Source of the DNA: Pontibaca salina
Lineage (GTDB): Bacteria; Pseudomonadota; Alphaproteobacteria; Rhodobacterales; Rhodobacteraceae
Assembly (NCBI RefSeq): GCF_016307205.1
Contig: NZ_JAEIJD010000006.1
Span: 62,001 to 126,000, forward strand
Length of the DNA stretch: 64,000 nt
Direction: 5' to 3'
Positions within the stretch are counted from its first letter, which is position 1. Each line of letters opens with the position of its first letter. Of the stretch, positions 32,862 through 43,913 are shown one piece after another. The position numbers were made by a program, and so were the translations under genes. The notes below the pieces were generated by a model. That model had not been told where the DNA came from, searched no databases, and saw only the letters and a list, made by a program, of their open reading frames with translations.

Positions 32862-33043
32862 CTGGCTTTAGTCCCGGCGGCGGCCGTTCTTGGCCATCGC
32901 CTGGCGCTACGAGCCGAAAATCTCGCGTCTAGGCACCCGCGTGCCCTCGGTAAAGTTTCCACTGCGGAGCCGAAACTTGCCCCTTGGTGCCCAGGTGCTT
33001 TAGGTGCTTGGCAAAGAGAAACGATCGACTGCAAAGGGCGATG

Positions 33044-33940
33044 ATGACACCAATCAGATCAATGACGGGTTTCGCGTCGGGCCGGGGTGAGCAAGCCCAT
33101 TGGTTCTGGAGCTGGGAACTGCGGAGCGTCAATGCGCGCGGACTGGACTTGCGCCTGCGTGTACCCGACTGGCTCGAGGGCCTGGAGCAAGCGTTGCGCG
33201 GCGATCTGGGGCAGGTGGTAACGCGTGGCAATGTCAGCCTGACGCTGCGGGTCACCCGCAATGATACTGCCGGAACGCTCAGCCTTGACCGGGCGGCGCT
33301 GGGGGGCGCGCTTGACGCGCTTGCAACTGTCGAAGCCGAAGCGATGGACCGGGGTATCACACTCGGGCCATCTCGGGCGGTTGATCTGCTGGCTTTGCCG
33401 GGCGTGCTGAATGCCAGCGCGCTGCAAGACGATACCGCGCCTCTTGTTGCCGCATTGCGCAAACAGTTCGCGCCGCTTGTGGCAGATTTTGTGCAGATGC
33501 GCGAAAGCGAAGGCACCGCCTTGGCCGTCGTCATGCACGAGCAATTGAATGAAATCGGCGAATTGACCGACCGCGCCGCGAAACTGTCCGAGGCCCGCAA
33601 GGACGCGATGGCCGAAGCCCTGCGCAGCAATCTGGCTCGCGTTCTGAACAATTCCGACGGTGCCGATCCGGATCGGGTGGCACAGGAACTGGCGATGTTA
33701 GCCGTGAAATCCGATGTCACCGAAGAAATCGACCGGCTACACACTCATGTTGCAGCTACGCGCGATTTGCTGACAACCGGCGGTGCGATCGGGCGCAAGC
33801 TGGATTTTCTGATGCAGGAGTTCAACCGCGAGGCAAATACACTTTGCTCCAAGGCCCAGTCTGGCGATCTGACGGCAGTGGGACTTGAGCTCAAGGCGGT
33901 AATCGACCGGATGCGCGAACAAGTGCAAAATATCGAATAA
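33044..33940 (+). CDS. YicC/YloC family endoribonuclease
   Basis: 298 residues; the ATG at 33044 is better spaced from AAAGGG than the adjacent one at 33041. It starts IRSMTGFASGRGE, then SWELRSVNARGLDLRLRVP, the conserved YicC N-terminus, and ends VTEEIDRLHTHVAATRDLL, GRKLDFLMQEFNREANTLCSKA. E. coli YicC is an endoribonuclease linked to RyhB decay. It sits directly upstream of gmk, a conserved pairing. Confidence 0.93.
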   Translation: MTPIRSMTGFASGRGEQAHWFWSWELRSVNARGLDLRLRVPDWLEGLEQALRGDLGQVVTRGNVSLTLRVTRNDTAGTLSLDRAALGGALDALATVEAEAMDRGITLGPSRAVDLLALPGVLNASALQDDTAPLVAALRKQFAPLVADFVQMRESEGTALAVVMHEQLNEIGELTDRAAKLSEARKDAMAEALRSNLARVLNNSDGADPDRVAQELAMLAVKSDVTEEIDRLHTHVAATRDLLTTGGAIGRKLDFLMQEFNREANTLCSKAQSGDLTAVGLELKAVIDRMREQVQNIE

Positions 33941-33952
33941 AGGGGTTCGACC

Positions 33953-34597
33953 ATGGCGCAACGGCGCGGCCTTTTGATTATCTTGTCTTCGCCCTCGGGT
34001 GCGGGGAAATCCACGTTGGCGCGGCGCTTGCGCGACTGGGATTCTTGTATCCTGTTTTCAGTCAGCGCCACGACGCGCCCGCCACGCCCCGGTGAGCAGG
34101 ATGGCGTGGACTATGCCTTTACCGACGAACAGGCGTTCAAGGGACAGGTTGCAGATGGCGAAATGCTGGAACATGCGCATGTGTTCGGCAACTGGTATGG
34201 GTCGCCCCGAGCTCCGGTACAGGCGGCCATCGAGGAGGGGCAGGATGTGCTGTTCGACATCGATTGGCAGGGCGCGCAGCAGATCCGCAATTCGGCCTTG
34301 GGGCAGCACACGCTGTCGATCTTCCTTCTGCCGCCCTCGATATCCGAATTGCGCCGCCGTCTGGAAAGCCGTGGACAGGATACGAGCAAAACCATTGCCC
34401 GGCGGATGCAGAAAAGCTGGGACGAGATCAGCCATTGGGATGGTTATGATTTCGTTCTGGTAAACGACGATCTGGATCATACTGAGGAACGCCTAAAAAC
34501 CATCATCACCGCGACCCGCCTGCGGCGCAGCCAGCAACCGGACCTGATCGGCCATGTGCGCCGGCTCCAGGCCGAATTCGAGGAGCAACAGTCATGA
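33953..34597 (+). CDS. gmk: Guanylate kinase
   Basis: 214 residues. P-loop [15 protein letters not shown] at about 11-25, then [21 protein letters not shown], the GMP-binding part, and [15 protein letters not shown]. It phosphorylates GMP to GDP. 12 bases after yicC; its stop overlaps the next start (ATGA). Confidence 0.97.
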   Translation: MAQRRGLLIILSSPSGAGKSTLARRLRDWDSCILFSVSATTRPPRPGEQDGVDYAFTDEQAFKGQVADGEMLEHAHVFGNWYGSPRAPVQAAIEEGQDVLFDIDWQGAQQIRNSALGQHTLSIFLLPPSISELRRRLESRGQDTSKTIARRMQKSWDEISHWDGYDFVLVNDDLDHTEERLKTIITATRLRRSQQPDLIGHVRRLQAEFEEQQS

Positions 34598-35118
34598 CCA
34601 TCTATGCCCTTGGCACCCGTAAACCGCAGATCCACCCAGATACTTGGATCGCGCCGGATGCCAATGTGGTCGGGGGCGTGATAATCGAGGAAGCCAGCAG
34701 CATCTGGTTCGGCTGCACCTTGCGCGGCGATAATGAAGATATCCGCATCGGTGCGGGCAGCAACGTACAGGAAAACTGCGTGCTACATACCGACATGGGC
34801 TTTCCACTAGTGATCGGGGCCGGCTGCACCATCGGGCACAAGGTTATACTGCATGGCTGCACCATCGGCGAGAACAGCCTGATCGGCATGGGGGCCACGA
34901 TCCTGAACGGCGCGCGCATCGGGCGCAACTGCCTGATCGGGGCCGGGGCGCTGATCACTGAGAACAAGGAGATCCCCGACGGATCGCTGGTCATGGGCGC
35001 GCCGGGCAAGGTGGTGCGCGAAATCGACGACAAGATGATTGACCGGCTGCGCTGGACGGCGACACATTATCAAGAAAGAATGCGGTTGTTCCGCGATCAG
35101 CTGAAAGCGATCCGCTGA
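34594..35118 (+). CDS. Gamma carbonic anhydrase family protein
   Basis: 174 residues forming a left-handed beta-helix of hexapeptide repeats ([25 protein letters not shown], then [30 protein letters not shown]). The three zinc His ligands typical of the family appear as His in VLHTD, IGHKV and LHGCT. A C-terminal helix follows. Most such proteins (PaaY, YrdA-like) have weak or no proven anhydrase activity. Translationally coupled to gmk. Confidence 0.9.
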   Translation: MTIYALGTRKPQIHPDTWIAPDANVVGGVIIEEASSIWFGCTLRGDNEDIRIGAGSNVQENCVLHTDMGFPLVIGAGCTIGHKVILHGCTIGENSLIGMGATILNGARIGRNCLIGAGALITENKEIPDGSLVMGAPGKVVREIDDKMIDRLRWTATHYQERMRLFRDQLKAIR

Positions 35119-35147
35119 TATCCTGAGCCCCGAACAGGAGGCATGCC

Positions 35148-36377
35148 ATGACAAACCAGAGCCGAGCACCGCAGCTGTCTGCCCGTAATAAGCCGGATCT
35201 GGGGCAGTTTCACTGGGACGATCCGTTACTTCTGGATGATCAGCTGACCGAAGCCGAGCGGATGATTCGCGACAGCGCCCGTGCTTACGCGCAGGAAAAG
35301 TTGCATAGCCGCGTGACAGCTGCATTCGCGAATGAGGAAACCGATCCGGCGATCTTTCGCGAGATGGGCGAGATGGGGCTGCTGGGCATGACCATTCCCG
35401 AAGAATATGGTGGCCTTGGGGCGGGCTATGTCAGCTATGGACTTGTCGCGCGCGAGGTTGAGCGGGTGGACAGCGGCTATCGTTCGATGATGTCGGTGCA
35501 AAGTTCGCTGGTGATGTATCCGATCCATGCCTATGGCACCGATGAGCAGCGCCGGAAATACTTACCCAAACTGGCCAGCGGCGAATGGATCGGTTGTTTC
35601 GGGCTGACCGAAGCTGATGCCGGTAGCGACCCGGCGGGGATGAAGACCCGTGCCGAGAAAATCGACGGCGGCTATCGGTTGACCGGCTCAAAAATGTGGA
35701 TCACCAACAGCCCAATCGCCGACGTGTTCGTCGTCTGGGCCAAATCCGATGCACATGACGGCAAGATCCGCGGCTTTGTACTGGACAAGGGGCTGAAGGG
35801 ACTGAGCGCACCGAAGATCGCGAACAAGCTGTCTCTGCGCGCCAGCGTCACCGGCGAGATCGTTATGCATGGTGTCGAGATCGGTGACGATGCGCTTTTG
35901 CCGGGTACCGAGGGGCTGAAAGGGCCGTTCGGATGTCTGAACCGGGCGCGTTATGGCATCGGCTGGGGCGTTTTGGGCGCGGCTGAGTTTTGCTGGCACG
36001 CGGCGCGGCAATATGGGCTGGACCGGCACCAATTCAACCGACCGTTGGCACAAACCCAGTTGTTCCAGAAAAAGCTGGCCGACATGCAGACCGAAATCGT
36101 GCTGGGGCAGCAGGCGGCGCTGCGGGTCGGCCGCCTGATGGACGAGGCCCGCGCCGCGCCCGAGATGATCAGCCTGATCAAGCGTAACAATTGCGGTAAG
36201 GCGCTCGATATCGCGCGTTTGGCGCGGGACATGCATGGCGGCAATGGTATCAGTCTGGAATTTCATGTGGTCCGCCACCTGATCAATCTGGAAACCGTGA
36301 ATACCTATGAAGGCACCCATGACGTCCATGCGCTGATCTTGGGCCGCGCCCAGACTGGTTTGCAGGCGTTCTTCTGA
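35148..36377 (+). CDS. gcdH: Glutaryl-CoA dehydrogenase-like acyl-CoA dehydrogenase
   Basis: 409 residues. [26 protein letters not shown] at the start, [34 protein letters not shown], and the C-terminal [25 protein letters not shown] with the catalytic Glu. This C-terminus and the N-terminal FxWxDP pattern are characteristic of glutaryl-CoA dehydrogenase, which makes crotonyl-CoA in lysine and aromatic breakdown. AGGAGG precedes the ATG. No partner gene adjoins. Confidence 0.92.
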   Translation: MTNQSRAPQLSARNKPDLGQFHWDDPLLLDDQLTEAERMIRDSARAYAQEKLHSRVTAAFANEETDPAIFREMGEMGLLGMTIPEEYGGLGAGYVSYGLVAREVERVDSGYRSMMSVQSSLVMYPIHAYGTDEQRRKYLPKLASGEWIGCFGLTEADAGSDPAGMKTRAEKIDGGYRLTGSKMWITNSPIADVFVVWAKSDAHDGKIRGFVLDKGLKGLSAPKIANKLSLRASVTGEIVMHGVEIGDDALLPGTEGLKGPFGCLNRARYGIGWGVLGAAEFCWHAARQYGLDRHQFNRPLAQTQLFQKKLADMQTEIVLGQQAALRVGRLMDEARAAPEMISLIKRNNCGKALDIARLARDMHGGNGISLEFHVVRHLINLETVNTYEGTHDVHALILGRAQTGLQAFF

Positions 36378-36538
36378 GTACCTGCTTGCCGTCGCGACAG
36401 CGTGCCATCGCTAACGCAGCCTCTTTCCACAGGCGCATTTCGGTGGCAGGGTATCTATACGGCTGCGCGTGTGTGGAGCACCGTGCGGCAATCCATGTGC
36501 CTGCGGGTGCTTAACACACAAGAAACCGGGAGAAACGC

Positions 36539-38128
36539 ATGAAACTCAGATCGTATCTTGCAACAGCGGCGATGCTCGCGCTTGGGGCGGGGGCGGCTTC
36601 GGCGCAATCGCTGGTCTATTGCTCGGAAGGGTCTCCCGAAGGGTTCGACCCGGCACTTTATACCTCCGGGACCACCTTTGACGCTTCCAGCCAGCCGATC
36701 TTCAATCGTCTGGCGCAGTTCATTCCCGGTACCACCGAGGTTGAGCCGGGCTTGGCGGAAAGCTGGGAGATTTCCGAAGACGGCAAGACGATCACCTTCA
36801 AGCTGCGCGAGGGGGTGAAGTTTCACAGCAACGACCAATTCACCCCGACCCGCGACTTCAACGCCGATGATGTGATCTTTACTTTCGACCGGCAGGGCAA
36901 CCCGGAGAATCCGTATAACAAGGTGTCTGGTGGCTCGTGGGAATACTACGCCGGCATGTCGATGCCTGAACTTTTGGAAAGCATCGAAAAGGTCGATGAT
37001 TATACGGTCAAGTTCCACCTGACCCGACCTGACGCGCCTTTTATCGCCAACATGGCGATGGATTTCGCATCGATCCACTCCAAGGAATACGCTGATGCGA
37101 TGATGGAGGCTGGCACTCCGGAAGCGCTGAATCAGAAGCCAATCGGTACCGGACCGTTCGTGTTTCAGGCCTATCAGAAGGATGCGATCATCCGCTATGT
37201 GCGCAACCCAGATTATTGGGGGCCGCCAGCGCGGGTCGAGGCACTGATCTTCGCAATCACGCCCGATGCCTCGGTGCGCTATCAGAAGGTCAAGGCGGGC
37301 GAATGTCATGTGATGGCCTATCCCAACCCTGCGGATGTGCAGGAAATGAAGGATAACCAGGACATCGTGGTGATGGAGCAGGAGGGTCTCAACGTGGGCT
37401 ACATGGCCTACAACACGCAGGTTCCGCCCTTTGATAACCCCAAGGTGCGCAAGGCGCTGAACATGGCGATCGACAAGCAGGCGATCATCGATGTGGTGTT
37501 TCAAGGCTCGGGTCAGATTGCCAAGAACCCGATACCGCCAACCATGTGGAGCTATCAAGATACGGTCGAGGATGACCCCTATGATCCCGACGCCGCCAAG
37601 GCCATGCTGGCCGAAGAGGGCGTATCCGACCTCTCCATGAAGATCTGGGCGATGCCGGTCCAGCGGCCCTATAACCCAAATGCGCGGCGCATGGCCGAAC
37701 TGATGCAAGAAGATTTCTCCCAGATCGGCGTTAATGTGGAAATCGTCTCATACGAATGGGGCGAATATCTGGAACGGTCCTCGGATGTGGATCGCGACGG
37801 CGCGGTGTTGCTGGGCTGGACTGGGGATAACGGCGATCCGGACAACTTCCTTGCGGTGCTGCTCGGCTGCGATGGCGTCGGCGCGTCGAACCGTGCGCAA
37901 TGGTGCCATGAACCATTCGATGAGTTGATCAACAAGGCCAAGGTGCTAACTGATCAGGACGAGCGCACCAAACTCTATGAGGAGGCACAGATCGTCTTCA
38001 AGGAGCAAGCCCCTTGGGCTACAATCGCACATTCGGTGGTCTACATGCCGATGCGACCCGAGGTCGATAATTATGTGGTCCACCCCTTGGGCACCCACAT
38101 CTTCAACGAAGTCGGCTTCTCTGATTGA
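36539..38128 (+). CDS. Peptide ABC transporter substrate-binding protein (DppA/OppA family)
   Basis: 529 residues with a signal peptide (KLRSYLATAAMLALGAGAASA). VYCSEGSPEGFDPALYTSGTTFDASSQPIFNRL at the mature start, AESWEISEDGKTITFKLREGVKFH and PIGTGPFVFQAYQKD are standard for SBP_bac_5; the SEGSPEGFDP start is nearest to dipeptide-binding DppA. First gene of a six-gene uptake operon. A strong hairpin follows its stop. Confidence 0.94.
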   Translation: MKLRSYLATAAMLALGAGAASAQSLVYCSEGSPEGFDPALYTSGTTFDASSQPIFNRLAQFIPGTTEVEPGLAESWEISEDGKTITFKLREGVKFHSNDQFTPTRDFNADDVIFTFDRQGNPENPYNKVSGGSWEYYAGMSMPELLESIEKVDDYTVKFHLTRPDAPFIANMAMDFASIHSKEYADAMMEAGTPEALNQKPIGTGPFVFQAYQKDAIIRYVRNPDYWGPPARVEALIFAITPDASVRYQKVKAGECHVMAYPNPADVQEMKDNQDIVVMEQEGLNVGYMAYNTQVPPFDNPKVRKALNMAIDKQAIIDVVFQGSGQIAKNPIPPTMWSYQDTVEDDPYDPDAAKAMLAEEGVSDLSMKIWAMPVQRPYNPNARRMAELMQEDFSQIGVNVEIVSYEWGEYLERSSDVDRDGAVLLGWTGDNGDPDNFLAVLLGCDGVGASNRAQWCHEPFDELINKAKVLTDQDERTKLYEEAQIVFKEQAPWATIAHSVVYMPMRPEVDNYVVHPLGTHIFNEVGFSD

Positions 38129-38134
38129 CCAATG

Positions 38135-38161
38135 CGGGGCGGTGAATTATGCGCCGCCCCG
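38135..38161 (+). terminator. Attenuating hairpin after the binding-protein gene
   Basis: CGGGGCGG (38135-38142) and CCGCCCCG (38154-38161) form a perfect 8-bp GC stem. The 11-base loop contains the ATG (38149) of the downstream peptidase gene. No T-run follows, so it is more likely an mRNA stabilising or translation-limiting structure than a full terminator. Confidence 0.55.
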
Positions 38162-39306
38162 ATCACCTGCATAAAGACCGGAGCGTTCATATCTCCCTAT
38201 CCCGACCCCTTGCAGACCGTCTGAGCGAATACGCTGCCGTTGCTGCCGATCTGGGAGTTGACGCGGTGGCGCTGGTGCCGGGGCCGAATTTCACCCGTGC
38301 AATTGGGCAGTCTTTCATGAGCCATGAACGCCCGTTTCTGGTGGTAATTCCGTCACAGGGACAACCCGCCGCGTTGGTGCCCAATCTGGAACTGGGCAGT
38401 TGGGCGCAGGTCGGATTTGACGGCGCGGTGTTCGACTGGCGCGATCAGGATGGGTACGATACGGCCTTTGCCGCGCTGCTGGCGCATCTGAATATCACTT
38501 CGCTGGCAGCCGAGGGGCAGGTGATGCGGGTTTTCGTGCATCATGCCTTGAAACGCGCCCAGCCAGACCTGCGTATCACCGACGGTGAAGCGGCGATTTC
38601 CGGGCTGCGCATGATCAAGACGCCTGAGGATATTGCGGCGCTTCAGGCCGCGATCGACATTTCCGAACGCGCGCTGGCTCGCACACTGGATAGCGTGCGG
38701 CTGGGTCAAAGTGAAAAGGACGTGGAGCAGGCGCTGATTCAGGCGCTGTTCGCCGAGGGTGCGGATGATCTGGCGTTTCCGCCGATCGTCGCCGCCGCAG
38801 ACAATGCCGCGCGTCCGCACGCGCATGCCCGCGCCGATTACGGGCTGAAAGCGGGGGATGCACTACTGATCGATTTTGGTGCCCGCAAACACGGTTTTGC
38901 CGCCGACATCACCCGTACCGTTTTTCTGGATCACGCCAGCGATGAGGCGCAGGCGATCTATGACACGGTGCTGCGTGCCAATCTGCGCGGCCATGAAATC
39001 GCCCGCGCGGGCGTTACGGCGCACGCGATCGACGATGCAGTAACCGCCGTGCTTGAGGAGTCGCCCTTTTCCGAATTCATCCGCACTAAGACCGGTCACG
39101 GACTGGGCCGCGAAGTGCATGAGGTGCCTTATATCATGCGCGGCAACCATCAGGAGCTGCCCGCCGGCACCGTGTTCACCAATGAGCCGGGGCTGTATAT
39201 CTCGGGCCAGCTCGGCGTCAGGATCGAAGACGATATCCTGATCACCGATGCGGGATGCACTTCGCTTACTCGCTTTGCCAAGGAACTGACGGTGTTGAAA
39301 TGCTGA
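38149..39306 (+). CDS. M24 family metallopeptidase (Xaa-Pro dipeptidase-like)
   Basis: 385 residues. An N-terminal creatinase-like domain (1-about 150) precedes the pita-bread peptidase domain. Metal ligands fit DFGARKHGFAADITRT (two Asp), GHGLGREVHE (His), TNEPGLY (Glu) and GVRIEDD (Glu). It probably cleaves Xaa-Pro or similar dipeptides in the cytoplasm. It lies inside a peptide uptake operon, between the binding protein and permease genes, and overlaps the permease start by 7 bases. Its ATG sits in a hairpin loop. Confidence 0.9.
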   Translation: MRRPDHLHKDRSVHISLSRPLADRLSEYAAVAADLGVDAVALVPGPNFTRAIGQSFMSHERPFLVVIPSQGQPAALVPNLELGSWAQVGFDGAVFDWRDQDGYDTAFAALLAHLNITSLAAEGQVMRVFVHHALKRAQPDLRITDGEAAISGLRMIKTPEDIAALQAAIDISERALARTLDSVRLGQSEKDVEQALIQALFAEGADDLAFPPIVAAADNAARPHAHARADYGLKAGDALLIDFGARKHGFAADITRTVFLDHASDEAQAIYDTVLRANLRGHEIARAGVTAHAIDDAVTAVLEESPFSEFIRTKTGHGLGREVHEVPYIMRGNHQELPAGTVFTNEPGLYISGQLGVRIEDDILITDAGCTSLTRFAKELTVLKC

Positions 39307-40307
39307 AATATCTCGCCGCGCGGCTGCTGACCTTTGTCCCCACCTTCATTGGTGTCACGCTGATTTCCTTTGCTTTCATCCGCCTGTTGCCGGGTGATCC
39401 CATCATCGTCATGGCGGGCGAGCGCGGCATGACCGAGGAGCGCTATGCCGAATTGTCCGCGCAGCTTGGGTTCGATCGGCCCATATATGTGCAGTTCTGG
39501 GAATACCTGACCGGGGTGTTGCAGGGCGATCTGGGGCAGTCCTTTGTCACCCGACGCCCGGTCTGGGACGAGTTCTTTTCGCTGTTTCCCGCGACGCTCG
39601 AACTGTCAATCTTCGCGATGATCTTTGCGCTGGCACTGGGCCTGCCGGCGGGGGTGATCGCCGCCGTCAACCGGGGCAAGTTCTTCGACCGCGCCCTGAT
39701 GTCGACGGCGCTGGTGGGCTATTCCATGCCGATCTTCTGGTGGGCGCTGCTGCTGATCATTATCTTCTCTGGGCAATTGGGCTGGACCCCGGTCTCGGGA
39801 CGGATCGACCTGATTTATTACTTCTCGAACCCGACCGGCTTCATGGTGATTGATGCGATCAAGTCGGGGCAGGAGGGCGCACTGGCCTCGGCGTTGCGCC
39901 ATCTTGTGTTGCCCGCCATCGTGCTGGGCACCATTCCATTGGCGGTAATCGCGCGGCAGACCCGCAGTGCCATGCTGGAAGTTTTGGGCGAAGATTATAT
40001 TCGCACCGCGCGCGCCAAAGGGCTGCCACCGCTACGGATCAACGGCATCCACGCGCTGCGCAACGCGCTCATTCCGGTGATCACGGTTATCGGCCTCTCC
40101 GTCGGCACATTGCTGGCGGGGGCGATCCTGACCGAGACGATTTTCAGCTGGCCCGGCATCGGCAAATGGATGGTCGATTCGATCTTTCGGCGCGACTATC
40201 CGGTGGTGCAGGGCGGTTTGCTCCTGATCGCGGTGATGGTCATGCTGGTGAACCTGACGGTCGATCTGCTTTACGGCGTTATCAACCCCAAGATCAGAAA
40301 GCGCTGA
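39300..40307 (+). CDS. Peptide ABC transporter permease (DppB-like)
   Basis: 335 residues from the ATG at 39300 (LKYLAARLLTFVPTFIGVTLISFAFIRLLPGDP, the standard DppB/OppB N-terminus). Six membrane segments; the EAA loop reads EDYIRTARAKGLPPLRI. First inner-membrane half of the importer. Coupled to the peptidase gene upstream and 1 base from the next permease gene. Confidence 0.95.
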   Translation: MLKYLAARLLTFVPTFIGVTLISFAFIRLLPGDPIIVMAGERGMTEERYAELSAQLGFDRPIYVQFWEYLTGVLQGDLGQSFVTRRPVWDEFFSLFPATLELSIFAMIFALALGLPAGVIAAVNRGKFFDRALMSTALVGYSMPIFWWALLLIIIFSGQLGWTPVSGRIDLIYYFSNPTGFMVIDAIKSGQEGALASALRHLVLPAIVLGTIPLAVIARQTRSAMLEVLGEDYIRTARAKGLPPLRINGIHALRNALIPVITVIGLSVGTLLAGAILTETIFSWPGIGKWMVDSIFRRDYPVVQGGLLLIAVMVMLVNLTVDLLYGVINPKIRKR

Positions 40308-40308
40308 G

Positions 40309-41214
40309 ATGTCTGATACTTTGTCTGCCGAAGTAAAAATGATCCAAAACCGTCCCGGTCGCCTGCGTGAGTTCTGGTTCTATTTCCGCGAAAATCGCGG
40401 CGCGGTCTTCGGGTTGTGGATCTTTGTCGGTTTCGTGCTCCTGGCGGCATTTGCCCCGTTGATTGCGCCGCATGACCCCTCGGCACAGTTTCGTGCTTTC
40501 GCTCTGCGCCCGCCGGTCTGGCAGGATGGCGGCACCTGGCGCTTTCCGCTGGGCACCGACCCGCTGGGGCGGGACATGCTGTCGCGGCTGATCGTTGGCG
40601 CGCGCTATTCGTTCTTTGTCGGCATTGTCGTGGTGGCCGTGGCCGCCTCGGGCGGGATCATCATCGGGTTGGTCGCGGGGTTCGCGCCGCGTTGGCTGGA
40701 TGCGATCATCATGCGGATCATGGATATCATCCTGGCTTTTCCCTCGTTGCTGCTGGCGCTGGTGCTGGTGGCGGTGCTGGGCCCCTCGCTGACCAATGCG
40801 ATGATCGCCATCGCCATCGTGTTGCAACCCCATTACGTGCGCCTGACGCGCGCCAGCGTGTTGAGCGAAAAGCAGAAAGATTACGTGACATCGGCCCGCG
40901 TCGCCGGCTCAGGTCTGATCCGGCTGATGTTTGTCACCGTGCTGCCGAATTGTCTTGCACCGATCATCGTGCAGGGGGCGCTGTCGTTTTCGACTGCAAT
41001 CCTGGATGCGGCGGCACTTGGGTTTCTCGGCATGGGGGCACAGCCGCCGACCCCGGAATGGGGCACCATGCTGGCCGAGGCGCGGGAATTCATCTTGCGC
41101 GCTTGGTGGGTGGTAACTTTTCCGGGCGTGGCGATTCTGGTCACGGTGCTGGCAATCAATCTGATGGGTGATGGGCTGCGCGATGCGCTTGACCCCAAAC
41201 TGAAGCGGAGCTGA
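40309..41214 (+). CDS. Peptide ABC transporter permease (DppC-like)
   Basis: 301 residues: [34 protein letters not shown] at the N-terminus, [24 protein letters not shown] loop [18 protein letters not shown]. The second permease subunit, in operon between dppB-like and dppD-like genes. Confidence 0.95.
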   Translation: MSDTLSAEVKMIQNRPGRLREFWFYFRENRGAVFGLWIFVGFVLLAAFAPLIAPHDPSAQFRAFALRPPVWQDGGTWRFPLGTDPLGRDMLSRLIVGARYSFFVGIVVVAVAASGGIIIGLVAGFAPRWLDAIIMRIMDIILAFPSLLLALVLVAVLGPSLTNAMIAIAIVLQPHYVRLTRASVLSEKQKDYVTSARVAGSGLIRLMFVTVLPNCLAPIIVQGALSFSTAILDAAALGFLGMGAQPPTPEWGTMLAEAREFILRAWWVVTFPGVAILVTVLAINLMGDGLRDALDPKLKRS

Positions 41215-41215
41215 C

Positions 41216-42193
41216 ATGAGCCTTTTGAGCGTCCGCAACCTCAGCGTCTCCTTCGCCACTTCGGCGGGTGTCTTCAAGGCAGTGGATTCGGTCGATATCA
41301 AAGTCGATAAGGGCGAAATCCTGTCGATTGTTGGCGAAAGCGGCTCGGGCAAGTCGGTTTCGATGCTGGCGGTGATGGGTCTGCTGCCCTGGACTGCCAC
41401 GGTCACCGCAGATGAGATGATCTTCGATGGCCACGATCTGTCAATGCTGAGCGCGCGCCAGCGCCGGCACATCGTCGGCAAGGATCTGGCGATGATCTTT
41501 CAGGAGCCGATGTCTTCGCTCAATCCCTGCTTTACTGTGGGCTGGCAAATCAAGGAAGCGCTGCGCTTGCACCTAGGGCTGGATCGTCGGGCCCGACACG
41601 CCCGCGCCGTCGAACTTTTTGAACTGGTCGGTATCCCGGCCCCGGAAAAACGTCTGTCGGCGTTCCCGCACCAGTTGTCAGGGGGCATGAACCAGCGGGT
41701 GATGATCGCCATGGCGATTTCCTGCAACCCCAAGCTGCTGATCGCAGATGAGCCGACCACGGCGCTGGATGTGACCATTCAAGCGCAAATTCTCGACCTG
41801 CTAACCGGATTGCGCGAGGAAACCGGCATGGGTCTGGTCCTGATCACCCATGACATGGGCGTGGTTGCGGAAACTGCCGAGCGGGTCAGCGTGCAATATG
41901 CTGGCCAAAAGATTGAAGAACAGCCGGTGGCGTCGCTGTTTCGTGCGCCACATCATCCCTATACTGCGGCGCTGCTCGATGCGTTGCCCGAACGCGCTAC
42001 GGACAAGCGCCTGCCGACGATTCCGGGGGTCGTTCCGGGCCAGTTCGACCGCCCGGCGGGCTGCCTGTTCTCGCCACGCTGCAAATATGCCGACGACAAG
42101 TGCCGCGCCAAGCCGCCGCCGCCGCTGGGGGGCGATCTGGGCTATGCCCGCTGTTTCTATCCGTTGAATACTGATGAAAGGGCTGCCTCATGA
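41216..42193 (+). CDS. Peptide ABC transporter ATP-binding protein (DppD-like)
   Basis: 325 residues. Walker [12 protein letters not shown]-loop [13 protein letters not shown], signature LSGGMNQRV, Walker [13 protein letters not shown], then [10 protein letters not shown]. The C-terminal oligopeptide-ATPase extension has [15 protein letters not shown], with conserved Cys. It overlaps the next ATPase gene by ATGA. Confidence 0.96.
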   Translation: MSLLSVRNLSVSFATSAGVFKAVDSVDIKVDKGEILSIVGESGSGKSVSMLAVMGLLPWTATVTADEMIFDGHDLSMLSARQRRHIVGKDLAMIFQEPMSSLNPCFTVGWQIKEALRLHLGLDRRARHARAVELFELVGIPAPEKRLSAFPHQLSGGMNQRVMIAMAISCNPKLLIADEPTTALDVTIQAQILDLLTGLREETGMGLVLITHDMGVVAETAERVSVQYAGQKIEEQPVASLFRAPHHPYTAALLDALPERATDKRLPTIPGVVPGQFDRPAGCLFSPRCKYADDKCRAKPPPPLGGDLGYARCFYPLNTDERAAS

Positions 42194-43218
42194 CCGCGCC
42201 CGTAATGACCGCGACCGCGCTTGCCCGCCATTACGAGGTGGGCGGGGGCATGTTTGCCAAGCCGCAAACCCTGCGCGCGGTGGCGCGGGTCGATTTCGAT
42301 CTTTACGCTGGCAAGACTTTGGCCGTGGTCGGGGAATCCGGCTGTGGCAAGTCCACCTTGGCGCGCATGATCACGATGATCGAAGAGCCGACCGCAGGGT
42401 CGCTGACGCTGGATGGCCAGCCGGTTGTGCGCGCGCGCTGGCCCAAATTGCGCCAAGACGTGCAGATCGTCTTTCAGGATCCTTATGGTTCGCTCAATCC
42501 TCGCCAACGCGTCGGCACGATCTTGATGGAGCCGCTGGCGATCAACCGTCGCGACATGAAGAAAGCCGCGCGCGAGGAAAAGGCGCGCGAGATGCTGGGG
42601 CTGGTTGGGCTGCGCCCCGAACATTTCGACCGCTATCCGCATATGTTTTCCGGTGGCCAGCGGCAGCGCATCGCCATCGCGCGAGCACTGATGCTGGACC
42701 CAAAGGTACTGGTACTGGACGAACCGGTTTCGGCGCTTGACGTGTCGATCCAAAGCGCAATTCTGAACCTGCTGGTTGATCTGCAGGAACGTATGGGGTT
42801 GGCCTATCTGTTCATCAGCCATGATCTGAGCGTGGTGCGCCACGTCGCCGACGAGATCATCGTGATGTATCTGGGCAAGGCGGTGGAGCGCGGCCCCAAA
42901 GCGGACGTGTTCGCCGCGCCGCGCCATCCCTATACCAAGGCACTGTTATCCGCGACGCCGCAAGCTGACCCAGCAGCCCGCAAGGAACGGATCAAGCTGG
43001 TGGGCGAACTTCCCTCGCCGCTGGACGTGCCGCCGGGCTGCCCATTCGCGCCGCGCTGCTGGAAGGTGCAGGATATCTGCCGCGAGACGCGCCCGGAACT
43101 GGACCTGCCTGCCCATGCGGCGGCCTGCTTTTTTCCGCTGAAACCCGGCGAAAACGCCACCGATGCGGTCTTGTCGGAAGAGGACTTCAACACCGAGTCC
43201 TTGCCGCAGACCGATTGA
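42190..43218 (+). CDS. Peptide ABC transporter ATP-binding protein (DppF-like)
   Basis: 342 residues. Walker [29 protein letters not shown], signature [15 protein letters not shown], Walker [13 protein letters not shown], and C-terminal [15 protein letters not shown]. Last gene of the uptake operon, convergent with aroQ across about 40 bases. Confidence 0.96.
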   Translation: MTAPVMTATALARHYEVGGGMFAKPQTLRAVARVDFDLYAGKTLAVVGESGCGKSTLARMITMIEEPTAGSLTLDGQPVVRARWPKLRQDVQIVFQDPYGSLNPRQRVGTILMEPLAINRRDMKKAAREEKAREMLGLVGLRPEHFDRYPHMFSGGQRQRIAIARALMLDPKVLVLDEPVSALDVSIQSAILNLLVDLQERMGLAYLFISHDLSVVRHVADEIIVMYLGKAVERGPKADVFAAPRHPYTKALLSATPQADPAARKERIKLVGELPSPLDVPPGCPFAPRCWKVQDICRETRPELDLPAHAAACFFPLKPGENATDAVLSEEDFNTESLPQTD

Positions 43219-43260
43219 ACTGCCTGCGGCTACGAAATGCAGGTCATCCCGACGGTGTCG

Positions 43261-43707
43261 TCATGTAGTAATGCCTTTCAGTCGGGCATTCAGAGCTTGC
43301 AGCGCCAGAATATAGCCATAGGCGCCAAAGCCGCAAATCTGGCCCAGTGCGACCGGGGCGATATGGGACACCTGCCGGAACGTTTCACGGGCATGTATAT
43401 TGGAAAGATGGACCTCGACCAGCGGCAGCTCGACCGAGGCAATGGCATCGCGCAGCGCGACTGACGTATGCGTATAGGCACCAGCGTTCAAAACGATACC
43501 GTCTTTTTGGTCGCGCGCATCATGAATTGCGTCAATCAGAGCGCCTTCATGGTTGGACTGCAAACAGGTGACCTTGAACCCGAGTTCGTTAGCGGTGCGC
43601 CGGCAGCTTTCCTCGATCATGGCAAGGGTGGTCGTGCCATAGACTTCGGGTTGTCGCGTGCCCAACAGGTTCAGATTGGGACCGTTCAGGATCAGAATGG
43701 ATGTCAT
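43261..43707 (-). CDS. aroQ: Type II 3-dehydroquinate dehydratase
   Basis: 148 residues from the ATG at 43707. [21 protein letters not shown] carries the catalytic Arg and Tyr; [35 protein letters not shown] and [12 protein letters not shown] (catalytic His) follow. It dehydrates dehydroquinate in the shikimate pathway, the same pathway as the class II DAHP synthase at 31.5 kb. Frame remains open upstream without AroQ sequence. Confidence 0.96.
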   Translation of the reverse strand: MTSILILNGPNLNLLGTRQPEVYGTTTLAMIEESCRRTANELGFKVTCLQSNHEGALIDAIHDARDQKDGIVLNAGAYTHTSVALRDAIASVELPLVEVHLSNIHARETFRQVSHIAPVALGQICGFGAYGYILALQALNARLKGITT

Positions 43708-43913
43708 TGAAATCTTACCTTTGGTTACCTGTTGATACGCCCGACACTCCGGCACTGTCCAGTTTTTCGGGCGCTGCCGTGAACTCGGGCGTCGGGGCAG
43801 ATTAGCGTAGTTGTCAATTGGATATGCAGATGTAATTCTCGTGCACAAGGGCTAATGGGGGTGCAATACAGGGCACGAGCCCTCGGCATTCAAGCACAGG
43901 TAAGGAGAGCGCA

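Noticed and set aside
36455-37708. 417-codon open frame on the minus strand
   Set aside because: Antisense to the peptide-binding protein gene, which has a signal peptide and clear family motifs; the frame has shadow-like composition (His, Arg and Asp rich) and no family resemblance.
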